From NCBI RefSeq assembly GCF_000208745.1, contig NC_030853.1:14687165-14751164 (forward strand): a DNA stretch of 64,000 nucleotides. The letters are read 5' to 3'. This document shows, in pieces, positions 34,976 through 48,500 of this stretch. The DNA comes from Theobroma cacao. Taxonomy: Eukaryota; Streptophyta; Magnoliopsida; Malvales; Malvaceae. The position numbers and the translations under genes are program-made. How positions within the stretch are numbered: position 1 is the first letter of the stretch; every line of letters starts with the position of its first letter. The notes beneath the pieces are model-generated. The model ran no database searches. It saw nothing but the letters and a program-made list of their open reading frames with translations, and was not told where the DNA came from.

Positions 34976-37013
34976 ATGTTGTATCACACAACATGGTTGG
35001 TGGCCAAATTGGATCCCATCAAGTATATTTTTGAAAAACTTGTCTTGTCTGGAAGAATAGCACGGTGGCAAGTTCTACTATCTGAGTATGATATCGTGTA
35101 TGTGTCCCAAAAATCAATCAAAGGGAGTGCCATCGCTGATTTCCTCACAGATCGAGCTACTGAGGATTATGAACTTGTAAGTTTCGATTTTTCAGACAAA
35201 GATTTGATGGCCATCTTGCACATAGAAAAGGATAGTCCCAATGAACTTAATCCATGGAAAATGTATTTTGATGGAGCATCTAATGCTTTGGGGCACGAAA
35301 TTGGGGCAGTGTTGGTTTCTCCAAATGGAAAGTACTATCCAGCCACAGCGAGATTGAATTTCAATTATACTAATAATATAGTGGAGTATGAGGCGTTGGT
35401 AATGGGATTACAAGCAGCAATCGAGATGAAGGTCGGCACGATAGAGGTTTACGGAGATTCGGCTTTGGTGATATGTCAAATGAGAGGCGAATGGGAAATT
35501 AGAGATTCTAAACTAGTTCCATATCAAAAGCTGGTTACAGAATTAAGCACACAGTTCAAGAAAATTAGCTTCAACCATTTGCCTCGAAAAGAGAATCAAA
35601 TTGCTAATGCTTTGGCCACTCTCGTAGCGATGTTCAAAATAAAAGAAGCGGCTAATGTACGCCCTTTTGATTTAGAAGTTTGTGAAGTCTTCGCACACTG
35701 CTTGAATGTTGAAGAAGAGGTTGATGGTAAACCGTGGTATCATGATATCGTGCAATACATCAAGCACCAAGCATATCTTGAGAATGCCACGGACAATGAC
35801 AAGCGAATTCTTAGAAGATTAGCAATGGGTTTCTTCCTTAGCGAAGAAGTGCTCTATAAAAGAAGTCAGGATCAAGTACTTTTAAGATGCGTGGATGCTA
35901 CTGAAGCCAACAAAATAATGGAAGAAGTCCACGAAGGAACTTGTGGAGCTCACGTTAATGGATATATATTGGCCAGACAAATTATGAGAGTTGGGTATTA
36001 TTGGTTGACATTAGAATCAGACTGCATAAACTTTGCTCGAAATGTCACAAGTGTCAGATTTATACAGATAAAATCCATGCTCCACCAACCCCATTGCATG
36101 TTTTCACGGCGCCTTGGCCATTTTCAATGTGGGGAATGGATGTGATTGGGCTTATTACGCCAAAAGCCTCTAATGGACATCGATTCATATTGGTGGCCAT
36201 TGATTATTTCACGAAATGGGTAGAAGCGACTTCCTATGCCAATGTGACTCAAAAGTTGGTGTGCAGGTTCATCCAAAGGGAGATCATATGTCAGTATGGG
36301 CTTCCAAAAAGGATCATTATTGATAACGCAAGCAATTTGAGTGGTGCGATGGTGAAAGAGGTTTGCGCTAAATTCAAGATCAAACATCATAACTCGACAA
36401 CTTACCGTCCGAAGATGAACGGAGCAATAGAGGCAGCCAACAAGAATATCAAAAAGATTATCGAAAAGATGACTGAAGTTTATAAAGACTGGCATGAGAA
36501 ACTTCCTTTTGCCTTGCATGCATATCGAACTTCTGTGCGTACCTCCACAGAGGCAACTCCGTACTCATTAGTATATGGTACAGAAGCAGCTCTACCTGTT
36601 GAAGTAGAAATCCCATCATTGAGGGTGTTGATGGAAACATAATTAGGAGATGCTGAGTGGGTCTACTCTAGCTACGAGCAATTGAATCTGATTGAGGAGA
36701 AAATGTTTACGGCTTTTTGTCACGGCCAGATGTACCGACGATGGATGATGTGAGCATATGAGAAAAAAGTTCGTCACATGTAGTTTCGAGAAGGAGAGTT
36801 AGTTCTCAAGAGAATACTCCATAATTAGATTGATTTTCGAAAAAAGTGGATGCCAAATTGGGAAGGACCATATGTGGTAAAGAAGACTTTTTCAGGAAAA
36901 GCTTTGATTTTGGTTGATATGGATGGGGAGGATTTGCCTAACCCGATAAACATGGATATGGTGAAGAAGTACTATACTTTAAAAAAAAAGAAAAACGGAG
37001 GGGGTTCGTGCTG
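34976..37013 (+). pseudogene. Ogre-type archaeal RNase H and integrase, one frameshift and later stops
   Basis: The second RNase H domain spans about 35,250-35,630, beginning 'WKMYFDGASNALGHEIGAV' with later acidic residues in 'NIVEYEALVMGL' and 'VYGDSALVI'. An extra archaeal-type RNase H of this kind marks the Tat lineage. The integrase zinc finger starts at 'HEGTCGAH' (35,931). The frame shifts at about 36,020-36,045 and resumes as 'CSKCHKCQIY'. The integrase core follows with the three acidic positions in 'GMDVIG', 'IIIDNA' and 'AIEAANK'. The C-terminal part (36,640-37,013) has several stops and ends after 'MDMVKKYY'. This 389-residue piece is the longest open stretch left in the element. 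Confidence 0.85.
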
Positions 37014-37901
37014 AAAACCTGAAAAGGGTAGCTCGACCTAAAGGAGGAGGCTCATGTTGAAAACCCGAAAAGGGGGGCTTGAGGCCAAAAAGTAGGAAGT
37101 TAGAATGAAATTTAAAGATGTCAGCCCGAATGGAACACAAGATTGAGATAGAAATACACTATGAATGGAGCTCCACAATTTCGAAAAACAAGGGAAGTTA
37201 AGGAGTTTGCAACCTACAGATTTGCTCAAAGCATCAATCAAGGACAATTCTTGAAGTCAAACATCAGATTGTTTTCTCTGAATGGTTTAAGTGTTCATTA
37301 TTTAAAGATCTAATGTTTTCTCTGTAAATTCTCTTTGCCTTGAATTATTTAACTTCTCATATATGAAATTCTCCTTCGCCTCTTTATTTTGACCCTTTCG
37401 TTCTTTACCATCCCATGATTTCACATAATGATTATCATATAAATGAATGATGACTGGTAAAAGAAATAAACTAATTAAGCAAGAAATTACACTCATTGTT
37501 CAGCGAAAGACTTAATGATGAGGAAAAAGAATGGCAGAGCCTTAAACTTGAGGCAAAGTCAAATGTCAAAAGTGAGGGTGCTTAGGGAAAATCCAGAGTT
37601 ATCTAAAGTTTCCAGAAGGGAAGTAAACAGGCAAAGATGATCGAAAGTTGTAGTGAAAAATCGGATGAAGCAAGAGAAAGGTATTGAAACCTTAATGAAT
37701 TATAAACATGAAAGCATTCTATCATGCATACATGCCTAGCCATGCACATGATCATTTTCAAAACAAGAATCAAAATTAATTCATGTCCCAAGCTTCGAAA
37801 GTAGGAATCCGCTTGACCTAAAATGTTGAGGTCGTAAAACTTTGATAGAAAGATTTGAGTTTTTCATTGTGAAGTTGATCTAATTAAGTTGGCATCGGTG
37901 A
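37014..37901 (+). other. 3' untranslated region of the Ogre-type element, before the tandem array
   Basis: No frame of note. It contains two imperfect copies of 'aaaacctgaaaaggg', at about 37,012 and 37,060. Confidence 0.5.
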
Positions 37902-38754
37902 ATTAAATCGAACCTGTATTGAGATAGGTCGAACCTAAATTAAGTCTAGGAATTTTAATTTTTAAATCGAACCTATTGTAAAATAAGTCGAGCCTAGATT
38001 AAGTCTAGGAATCTTCAATTTTTAAATCGAACCTGTTGTGAGATAGGTCCAGCCTAGATTAAGTCTAGAAATTTTCAATTTTTAAATCGAATCTATTGTG
38101 AGATAGGTCGAGCCTAGATTAAGTCTAGGAATTTTTAATTTTTAAATCGAATTTGTTGTGAGATAGGTCGAGCCTATATTAAGTCTAGAAATTTTTAATG
38201 TTTAAAATCGAATCTGTTGTGAGATAGGTCGAACCTAGATTAAGTTTAGAAATTTTCAATTTTTAAATCAAATCTGTTGTGAGATAGATCGAGCCTAGAT
38301 TAAGTCTAGGAATTTTAACTTTTAAATCGAACTTGTTGTAAGATAGGTCGAGCCTAAATTAAGTTTAAGAATTTAGATTTTTTAAATCGAACCTGTTGTG
38401 ATATAGGTCGAGTCTAAATTAAGTTTAGGAATTTGAATTTTTAAATTGAACCTGTTTTGAGATAGGTTAACCTTAGATTAAGTTTAAGAATTTGAATTTT
38501 TAAATCGAACCTGTTGTGAAATAGGTCAAACCTAAATTAAGTTTAGAAATTTGAATTTTTAAATCGAACCTGTTGTGAGATAGGTCGAGCCTAGATTAAG
38601 TCTAGGAATTTTAATCGAACTTGTTCTAATATGGGTCAAGCTTAGATCAAGTCTAGAAATTTCAATTTTGTTTAAATCGAACTTATTTTGAGATAAGTCA
38701 AGCATAAATCAAATTGATTAAATCAACTGGCTTTGAGATAAGTCAAATGTGGTG
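37902..38754 (+). repeat. 60-bp tandem repeat array in the Ogre 3' UTR (~14 units)
   Basis: Each unit contains 'taaatcgaacctgttgtgag', 'ataggtcgagcctagatt' and 'aagtctaggaattt'. I count about 14 units, with the last two degenerate, and units of 56-62 bp. Variable tandem arrays in exactly this position are known for Tat/Ogre elements and have been proposed as a source of satellite DNA. Confidence 0.9.
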
Positions 38755-38789
38755 TCTACGTCTTTGCACTATTCTTGATTCTCAAGAAT

Positions 38790-38806
38790 GTACAAAGACG
38801 GGCAAC
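38790..38806 (+). other. Polypurine-tract region of the Ogre-type element
   Basis: The sequence 'gtacaaagacgggcaac' lies immediately before the 3' LTR. It is only partly purine but sits in the expected position for plus-strand priming. Confidence 0.5.
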
Positions 38807-40457
38807 TGTAGACACTCATTCAATAAAAATAAAAATAATAAATAATAAATAATCTAATAAAAATAAATAAAATAAATAAAAGAAAAAATAAATAAAAATA
38901 AAAATAAAAAAAGAAGAGTTTGGAGACCCGCATGGCCTCCTCAGTCAACAAAAACGGAGCATTAAATGCTCCTCTGGCAGTCTGGATTTAAAGATTCGTT
39001 CGGCAAATATGTTTTTGGCTTGAAGGCACCCATCCGAGATTCATGCTGAAAAGCATGATTGCCTTCTCCAGTTGTCCAAAAATTTGGACAACTGGGTTCT
39101 ATAAGAACCCACAATTTCGCAAAACATGTGAGATTTGAAAAAAAACCACAGGAAACGAAAGAAAAAAAATCAAAAAAATCCTAAACATCTAGCAGCCAAG
39201 AACCACAATCCACAATCCACAAATAAAAAAAAAATTACAGAAAAAAGAAACAAAAATGGGGGAAATAGTGGGTAACTGAGGTTTTTCTGGTTTGTTTCTT
39301 TTGGAGGAAGAGCTGGTCATTTAGGGCCTGCAAACAAGGGGGGAACTCTTGAGGGTCTAGACTTGTTGATCTGCGGCAGAGAGAGAGAGAGAAAGGTTAG
39401 CTGCCAGCAAAGAAGAGAGGGGTCGGTGAAGAGAGAGAAAGATCGACGAGTTGGTGAGGGTACAATCATCGGTAGGAGAGGAAAAAGAGTTACCACCGGT
39501 TGGCTAAAAAGGCAAAAGGGGGGGCAAGTTTGAAGAGAAAGAGAAAGGGAAAATTTTAGAGAGAAGGTAGAGAGGGTGTGGCTAGAGAGAGAAAAATAAG
39601 GCAAAAAATGAGAGGAGAAGGGAAAAGGAAGGTTTAAATACTTAGGGTTAGGAGTTTCAAAACGACGCCGTTTTGGAAGGATTACAGTCTGCCAAACAAG
39701 CACCCAAAACGATGCGTTTTGAACTCTGCCTTGTGGGCCTCAGGAAGCAGATAAGGTGCAGTAGATTTGGGTTTCTGTGGGTCATTGAGTTGGGCTAAAC
39801 TGAGCCTAGAAAGGTATAATCCTTCTCCTTGGTATGGGCTTGTTTCAATTGATTTTGGGTCTAACTCATTTTGTTAAATAAAATGTATTTTTTTGTTATA
39901 ATTTAAACCATATTAGGAAAGGTTATTTATATATAATTATATATATATAATATGAATGCTTATTTTAATGTTAGAAAATCAAAATAAACAAAAAAAAAAC
40001 ACAAAAAATAATGATAGTAATAATAAAAAAAATAATAGTAAAGATGCATAGTTTAGAAGAACATAATATATATATATAATTTATATATATAATATATATA
40101 GTATATNNNNNNNNNNNNNNNNNNNNNNNNNNNNNNNNNNNNNNNNNNNNNNNNNNNNNNNNNNNNNNNNNNNNNNNNNNNNNNNNNNNNNNNNNNNNNN
40201 NNNNNNNNNNNNNNNNNNNNNNNNNNNATAATATATATATATATATAAAACAACATGATACAAATATAAAAATTATGAAAAAATGAAATGACTATTTGAG
40301 AGATTTTACTTAAAAGGGGCAAAGAGTTGCTTCTTTCTGGTGGATTTCTTAGGTACGGAGTTCAAGACGGATTTTCATCGAAGCGTCGGGATAAATCCAA
40401 ATTTTATACTCCGATACCCATCAGTTCGAACAATTGTTGTTTAAAATAATATACATA

Positions 40458-40495
<38 letters not shown>

Positions 40496-41196
40496 TATAA
40501 ATAAGGTAATAAACCACCTTAAATTATCAAACATGTTATTATTACTAACCAACTAATTGATAAACGTGGTCATGTAGATATCATCATTTTATATTGTCAT
40601 AGCATGCCACATTTATCTTGTTGATAGGGCGGGAATTCCGATGATGGGATTTCCCTGAAGAACTTGTAGAGACGAGTTTTTTCGTGGATATCTCTAGGTG
40701 AGGAAAATTTCGAGACTTTACCAAAACTTTGAGATGGTCTTTGAATGATTTTTCAATAAAAGATTGTTGACACCATTATTTAAAACAAACAAATCATGAC
40801 ATTATTTTACGCTCGCATCATTTACATATGTAAAATCGAATAAAAGACTCAATCAGCCAATTTGATAAAAATTAGTTAATAAGTAAGGATTGAGCAAATA
40901 TAGGAATAAAATCAAAAGTAGGCTATAATAAGATAACTTAAGATTAAATGGTACCGTTTGTGAAACGAGCGCTATGGAAGTGTTAACCCTTCTCCGTGCG
41001 TAACCGTACTCCCGAACCCAAATCTAAAAGATACGTAGACCAGTTTATCGTTCTTTCGACAGACCTAAAATTAATTTAGAATTTTGTCGAGTAGAACAAA
41101 ATAAGGTGGCCAATCACACTTAGAAAAAAAAATTGGTGGCGACTCTCAAACCATACTACGTCAGCGGTCAGGTTCCCGGACCTGCACATTGCGACA
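38807..41196 (+). repeat. 3' LTR of the Ogre-type element
   Basis: Starts TGTAGACACTC and ends GCGACA before the AATAG duplication. It contains a 121-base gap (40,107-40,227) inside an AT dinucleotide run, and an ATA run at about 40,457-40,490. The part after the gap differs from the 5' LTR over about 130 bases, up to the shared 'gacg-attttcatcgaagcg' block. Confidence 0.9.
40107..40227. other. Assembly gap (121 N)
   Basis: The gap is flanked on both sides by AT dinucleotide repeats, which probably caused it. Confidence 0.95.
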
Positions 41197-41201
41197 AATA
41201 G

Positions 41202-42480
41202 ATTTGTGATTTCTTGTGTTAAAGTTTGAAATGTCAGTCTTGAATTAAAAGCAACTAAACCAATAATTGGTAGTAGTCTTATTTGTTACTTAACAGTCAA
41301 TTAACCTAATAAGCTGTTATACAAAAAGCCTAAGTCTAATTTGATTATAAACGCATGATATATGGTTAGATTATAAGTTCCCAAATTATTTCAATCAATA
41401 ATATATAAATTAGTGTAGAAAACAAAAATATTTTTTTCCAACACCAAGGCACCTTGCTCTAATTAAGGTCTGTGCAATTGTAAGTCTCTATTAAGTATAA
41501 AGTTAGCAGCACACACTTGTATTGGCTCAATAAATAAAAAGGACAATAGCTTTTGCATGTATTTCCTCAAATTCTCTCAACAACATAATTTTAATAAATG
41601 GGGTTAGGGAATTTTTAAATAGTGAGAGCATCGATTCCATATAACAACATGAATATAAGAGCCCCAATATGCCAAAAAAAAACCCCCAATGTAAAAAGAA
41701 ATCTATAGGTAATATAAGAACCTTGTAGTCAACCAAGACCATTTAACATTTAACAAATTGTTTATTATTATAATGAATTAAATCAAACAATTATTATGGT
41801 AGATATTATCCTTAAAATCAAAGAAAACAAAAAAGGCAAAAAACAGCCTAGAATACACCATCAATTATCACAATTAATTATTAAAACCTATTTAACAAAT
41901 AGTTTATTATAAGTATCAGTTAAACAAACAAACACTTACCAAATAGTTTATTATAATTATCAATTAATTAAACTACTTAATATTTAATGAGCATATTAAT
42001 TGTTAAAAACCTAATTTTACGAATATATATATATATATATATATGCATTCGAACATTTCACTCATTGATAAATATAAAATTTCGTTACCTAAAAAATAAG
42101 ATTCAAATCTCTCCTCTCTTAATTATAAATATATATATATATATTTATAAAACTTTTTTAACAGTGAATGTTTGACTCTTCATAAAACTTTATTAATAAT
42201 GCCTAGGCTTCAGGGGTTATCCATTTATATGGATAATACTGCTTTATTAATTGAACCAAACATGCCACTAGAGAACAAAAAACACATTCGTGAGAAAAAA
42301 GACAAGGAAGTGCACCGAAAAAACAAGGAAGGCCGAAGGCTAGAATCTTGGTTTCGGCTCTTCAGTCTCCCAAATACAAGGCCCAATAAGAAACCTGGAC
42401 CTACGTTTCTTCTTCATGCTCTAGCTTTACCCTACCTCGTTGCTGTAACAAAAACCAGCTAACTTAAAACGCCCCTAAAC
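41202..42480. other. AT-rich intergenic sequence upstream of the THADA homologue
   Basis: Three imperfect copies of 'caaatagtttattata' (about 41,753; 41,893; 41,939) form a loose repeat. AT runs lie at about 42,024-42,044 and 42,129-42,143. No gene is supported. The final part, with a CT run at about 42,498-42,507, is probably promoter and 5' UTR. Confidence 0.6.
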
Positions 42481-42589
42481 AAGCCGCCACTACCAACTCT
42501 CTCTCTCTGTGTGTCTCCCAAGAGACAGAAACCCTAGAAGTAAGTCCACCCCAAACCGCCAATTCAACCTCAAAAAAGGAGAAAAGAAC

Positions 42590-45500
42590 ATGTCAGCCAA
42601 GTGGAGAGCTATTCAACACCGCCACCGTTACACATACAACGCCGTCGTTTTCCCACCTTCCTTTATTGATTCCTTGAACCAGTCATCTCTTTCCGCCTCA
42701 TCTCCTACCTTCTACACTGAGCTTCAACATCTCATCTCTTTAAACTCAACTTACTCCCAAGTTAATCATGTCAAAAAAGTGGCCTCTTCTTTCAATAAAT
42801 TATTAGTAAAAGAAGGCGAAAAAAATGAGGGATTGGTTTCGACGGCAGCAGCTTTTTACTTGGAAGTTTTCTTTTTGGAAAATTCAATGCCCTTACATAG
42901 AACCCTTTTGTCAGTTGTGTCTAAAACCAAGGATGTTTTCCAGCCTGTAATTGGTGAGTGTTTCAGGGTACTTTGTAACGAGTATGGTAGGATGACTAAT
43001 AAGAGGAATCGTTTTTCTGTGTCACGTGTGGTTTTATCTGTTATGGGAATGCCCAAGTTGGGGTTTTTAGTTGATGTGATTGAAGAATGTGCTGTTTTGG
43101 TTTGTTGGGACATTGTTTTGGGGTTGAAAAGTGTAGTTTTGGAGACGGAAGAGTGGGCTAGACCTTCTCCTATTGTTTTGGAGCAGTGTCAGGAGGCTTT
43201 GTCTTGCTTGTATTACTTGTTTCAGAAGTTTCCAGGCAAATTTAAGGACTTGGATACTGAAGATTCTAATGTGATGGAAATGGCTTTGGGGGTTTTGATA
43301 AGTGTGTTAAAATCAGTGGCATTTTCAAGGGACTGTTTTGTTGCGGCCGGTGTGAGTTTTTTTGCTGCTTTGCAAGTTTGTCTCAGTGATCAAGAGCTTG
43401 GTTTGTTCATCATTGAAGTTATATTTGATCAAATTGTTAGTAATTCTGGCACTAATAGTGAGGGTTCATTTAGTAATGTTATTAGCAAAGTTCCATATAA
43501 AGGAGATGTTTGTCTTGACATACGAAATCTCTCGGTGTTGAATAGGCTTTGTTTGATCAGAGGCATTCTTACTGCTGTTCCGAGAATGGTACTGAATACA
43601 AATTTTGTTGTATCTAGGGAAATTTTTAATGATTTTGAGTTTGTTGGAAATATTGTTAGTTCTTTGAAGACTATATTGTATGATGGGATTTTGCCTGAGC
43701 TATGTAATTACTGTGAGAACCCCACAGATAGCCATTTCAACTTTCATGCATTAACTGTGATGCAAATTTGTTTGCAACAGATTAAGACCTCTATGCTAGC
43801 TAACCTTACAAATGCATCTGAAGAGTATAATCCGTTACCGGAGGATATGGGGACTCGAATGCTGAGAATAATATGGAATAACTTGGAAGATCCTCTAAGT
43901 CAAACGGTCAAACAAGTTCATCTTATTTTTGATCTTTTCTTAGATATCCAGTCCTTGCTTTGTGGGACAGAGGGTAGTGAGAAAATAAAGTCCTTCCTAC
44001 GAATGATTGCTTCAGGTCTTCTCCATTTAGGGTCACGTTGTAAGGGGAGATATGTTCCTTTAGCTTTGTTGACAAAGAGGTTTGGAGCAAAGACCATGCT
44101 GGATATGAGTCCTGACCTGCTATTTGAAATAGTACAGGCATACACTGATGATGACGTATGCTGTGCTGCCACGTCATTCTTGAAATGTTTCCTTGAATAT
44201 TTGCGTGATGAGTGTTGGAGTAGTGATGGTGTTGAAAGAGGATATGCACTTTATAGAGGACATTATTTGCCACCCTTTTTGCATGGTCTTGCTTCTGGGA
44301 TTTCAAAGCTTCGATCGAATTTGAACACATATGCTCTTCCGGTTTTACTAGAAGTGGATGTTGATGGTATTTTTCCTCTGCTTGCCTGTATCTCCATCGG
44401 GCCAAGTGGAGTGGAAAATGAACGCTTATATTCTGAGCTTGATTGCACAGATGTGGAACTACAAGTAGAACAGAAAGTGGCTGTTTTGGTCTCCTTGCTT
44501 AAGGTATCTCGCTCACTTGCTTTGATTGAAGGGGACATTGATTTTTGTGATGATTCTAAAACATCTGATACAGATGATATGCTGGAATCAAAAAGCTTTA
44601 ATCTCTATGCACTTATCTGCATAAAGGGGATAAAAGTCAGGATCCTTGTTGGGTGGCTTGTATTGGCATTGACACACATTGATGAGTCACTTCGTGTAGA
44701 TGCTGCAGAGTCTCTTTTCTTAAACCCCAAGACATCTAGTCTGCCTTCCCATTTAGAACTCTCTCTAATGAAAAAAGCTGTGCCATTGAACATGAGGTCT
44801 TCTTCAACAGGTTTTCAAATGAAATGGAGCAGCTTGTTTAGGAAGTTCTTTTCTCGTGTACGTACAGCCTTGGAGAGGCAAGTTAAGCAGGGCAGCTGGC
44901 AGCCTCGTGTGAACCATGAAAATAATGAGTTGTGTCTTTCAAAGGGAACTGAAGAAAGTGTAGTTAGTAGAGCACAGGAGCTATTTAATTTTATGAGGTG
45001 GTTGAGTTGTTTCCTGTTTTTCTCATGTTATCCTTCTGCTCCTTATAAGAGAAAAATAATGGCCATGGAACTTATACTGATCATGATCAATATTTGGTCT
45101 GTCATACCTTCTTCTCAAGAAAGCTCAGCTTCTATTTCTCCTGAGAGCTGTCTTTATCCTTACAGTGTAGGAATTACGTCACCTGACTCGACTTTCCTGT
45201 TAGTTGGATCCATAATTGATAGTTGGGATAGGCTGCGAGAGAGTTCTTTCCGCATATTGCTACATTTTCCCACTCCGCTTCCTGGCATTTCAAATGAAGG
45301 CATGGTACAGAAGGTAATTACATGGGCTAAGAAATTAGTTTGCAGTCCACGTGTGAGAGAGAGTGATGCTGGTGCTTTAACCTTACGGCTCATATTTAGA
45401 AAGTATGTTCTGGACCTTGGGTGGAGAGTCAGAGCTTCAGCTAATGTAGTTTGCTGCCATTCACAGTATACACTGTTAAATGGGGATTTTCTACAATGTG

Positions 45501-48500
45501 CATCTGCGCATCCTGTGATAGAATATGTACAATCACTTATTCATTGGTTGGATGTTGCTGTGGAGGAAGGAGAAAAGGATCTTGCTGAAGCTTGCAAAAA
45601 TAGTTTTGTTCATGGTGTATTACTTACTCTACGATATACTTTTGAGGAACTGGATTGGAATTCTGATGCAGTCTTGTCTGGTACTTCAGAGATGAGACTT
45701 GCATTGGAGAAACTCTTGGAGCTGGTCGTGCGAATAACTTCATTGGCCCTATGGGTTGTTTCTGCGGATGCTTGGCACCTACCTGAGGATATGGATGAGA
45801 TGGCTGATGGTGATGCTTTCTTGTTGGATGGTCCTGATGAGATGGATGTGCCTGTACCTTCAACAGAACAAGAAGACAAAAGCTCAAAATCAATTCGGGA
45901 TGCAAGACCATCAGATCAGATTGTTATGGTTGGTTGCTGGCTGGCTATGAAAGAGGTAGAAGCTTGTTTTTTATTCTATTGCTGTGTATTTAGTGGTATG
46001 CTGTTGAAAATGATATACTCATGATTTCTGCTTATTGCTGAAATTAAGACAAAGAAATGAATTTATAGCTAGTATACAGTTGCTATATCGAACAACCCCG
46101 AAATGAAGGAAATCCTTGAGTAATTAGTATAACCCCAGATTTCTAGATTCTTGGTTAATATCAATTAAGTTCATAGTAGTAACAGTACAATTCTTCTTGT
46201 TTCCAGCTAAGTCTTCTTTTGGGGACCATTATAAGGAAAATTCCTTTGCCAAGTCACAGTTGTTCAGGTTCATTAGAATGTGGACACCCCTGTTCTGATT
46301 CTATTGATGCTTCGGTAACAGCGACTGGGGGAATGCTTGATCTAAACCAATTAGAGAAAATTGGGAACCATTTCATGGAAGTTCTTCTGAAGATGAAACA
46401 TAATGGTGCCATTGATAAGACGAGAGCAGGTTTTACAGCCCTTTGCAATCGTCTACTCTGTTCAAATGACCCAATGTAAGTTTCCTCTTTTGTCTTCCTG
46501 AGCTAGTGCTGAATGATCTTAGTTCTCATCTTTGCCTTAGCAGACTGCGCAAATATTTTTGAAGTGCCAGCTAGCTTAGCTGGTGCAGAATCGTGGTTTA
46601 CCCAAGATCTAGGATCAAAACTTGCCTTGTCATGGTAGTTGGGATTTAATGAAGGAGAGAGCTTATGCCTCTGCTTACTCTAGTTATTGATTTCTTTTTT
46701 TTTTTATTGAAAAAAATAGAAGAAAAAAGAGGGAGAGAGAGAGTGAGGAATGCTATATTTTTATTCAAGTATTTCAAAGAGTTTTACTTAATTAGTTCAG
46801 GCTTGTGTTACAAAATGACCTGCATTAGATATTTACCAGTCCAGTATTGGAACATTATTTGTAAGATAAAAGATATATGTTGTAAATCCATTTAATGGTG
46901 CCTTTCTTTGTAGGCTTTGTAAGCTGACAGAATCTTGGATGGAGCAGCTTATGGAGAGAACAATAGCAAAAGGGCAAACTGTTGATGATTTGCTAAGAAG
47001 AAGTGCAGGTATACCTGCTGCATTCACTGCTTTTTTCCTTTCAGAACCAGAAGGTGCTCCAAAGAAGCTCCTCCCACGAGCACTTAGGTGGCTTATAGAT
47101 GTAGCAAATGGGTCTTTGCTGAGTCCATCTGAAGCCAATGCCACAAGTATCTCATGCCAGATTTCATCAACAAAGTCGGGCCAAGAGACTGATTCGGCAC
47201 TGATACCTGAGATGATTGCAACTGATAAAACCTCAAAAATCAGAGATGAAGGTGTTGTTGCAACAGTGCATACATTTAACATCCTTAGAGCTGCTTTCAA
47301 TGACACTAACCTTGCTTCTGATACATCTGGTTTTGCTGCTGAGGCTTTGGTTGTTTCAATTCGTTCTTTCTCTTCACCATACTGGGAGGTTCGGAACAGT
47401 GCTTGTCTAGCATACACTTCTTTGGTACGTCGAATGATTGGGTTCCATAATGTTCATAAACGAGAATCTGCACGACGTGCATTAACTGGGCTTGAATTTT
47501 TTCATAGGTACAAGTTCTTTCATTAACCATCTCTTACATTTTGCGTATTTCATACATGGATAACTATGTGAGCCTCCTATAAAGTTTAAAACTATTATGC
47601 TGAAGCTAGAATTATGTTTTACCCACAAGTTAGTAGAAGTCAAGTCCTTCACAGAGTTAGTAAATTAATATTCTGAGCAGTGAAGGGTGGCATTTTCTGA
47701 TTTAGTAAGGGAGGGGGTGGAACAAGGATGGAAAGTATTTACTGGTTCTGTTTGTGGGTAAATTCATGCAGTAAAATATATTTTTTGAATAATCAAGTCA
47801 TAATAGTAATTTGCAAGACCTGGTTGTCTTCATTTTATGACCTTTTCTTTGATGGCAAAAAAGTCGATTACCAATTTTATAATTGCAAATTTTGCATATT
47901 TGTTGACATAGAACGGTAGATTGACAAGATTCTTTTAATGTTCATTTTTCCTGTTGTTTTATTGCATTTTATTTTTTATCCCTTAAGGTAGCACATTCTT
48001 CAAATGTAGGAATTATAGAACTTGTGTATTTAATTCATGGTGCTGATTAGACTTGTGAGCTTAGAATCTGGTTTGCGAGGGAGTGATGGTTGGAGCCCTG
48101 ATTTAGAGACAGCATATGACTTATAATCTGGGTTCACTAGCCTTTGCTGGCTTATCATTATTTGTTATGATTACTATTTGTGCACAATCAATGCAATAAT
48201 ATATTTTATTGACTAACTATTGTTTAAATCTTATACCGAAGGTATCCTTCGCTGCATCCATTCCTGTCCAATGAACTGAAAGTTGCAACTGAGTTTTTTG
48301 GTGATGCTTTGTCTGGACAATCAGAATCCAACCTGGCAAAAGTTGTGCACCCAAGCTTATGCCCCATGCTGATTCTTTTGTCCAGGCTCAAGCCTTCAAC
48401 GATTGCAAGTGAGACTGGTGATGACCTTGATCCTTTCCTTTTCATGCCATTCATTAGGAAGTGCTCAACCCAAAGCAATTTACAAGTTCGTGTTCTAGCA

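Larger units (their letters stand above)
24228..41196 (+). mobile_element. Giant Tat/Ogre-type Ty3/gypsy retrotransposon, complete ends, decayed coding region
   Basis: The element is 16,969 bp and is flanked by a perfect 5-bp duplication AATAG (24223-24227 and 41197-41201). LTRs are 24228-26681 and 38807-41196, both starting TGTAGACAC and ending in CA. Between them lie a PBS, an extra ORF with a long coiled coil, gag, protease, a G-patch-like segment, RT, RNase H, a second archaeal-type RNase H and integrase, and a 60-bp tandem array before the 3' LTR. An ORF upstream of gag, an additional RNase H and large size are the hallmarks of the Tat lineage, Ogre in particular. Every coding block has stops or frameshifts, so it cannot be autonomous now. 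A ~190-base LTR stretch compared by eye shows about 20 substitutions, so the insertion is not recent. Confidence 0.92.

Noticed and set aside
37902..38754. Possible independent satellite array
   Set aside because: It is bounded by the end of pol and the 3' LTR of one element, so it belongs to the Ogre 3' UTR.
42509..42589. Upstream in-frame ATG of the THADA homologue
   Set aside because: The extra 27 codons are low-complexity and lie in a probable 5' UTR. Known plant homologues start at the 'MSAKWRA' methionine.
45956..46024. Read-through extension of THADA exon 1 to a stop at 46,024
   Set aside because: The donor at 45,956 and acceptor at 46,206 join the conserved DUF2428 sequence exactly, so the extension is intron.
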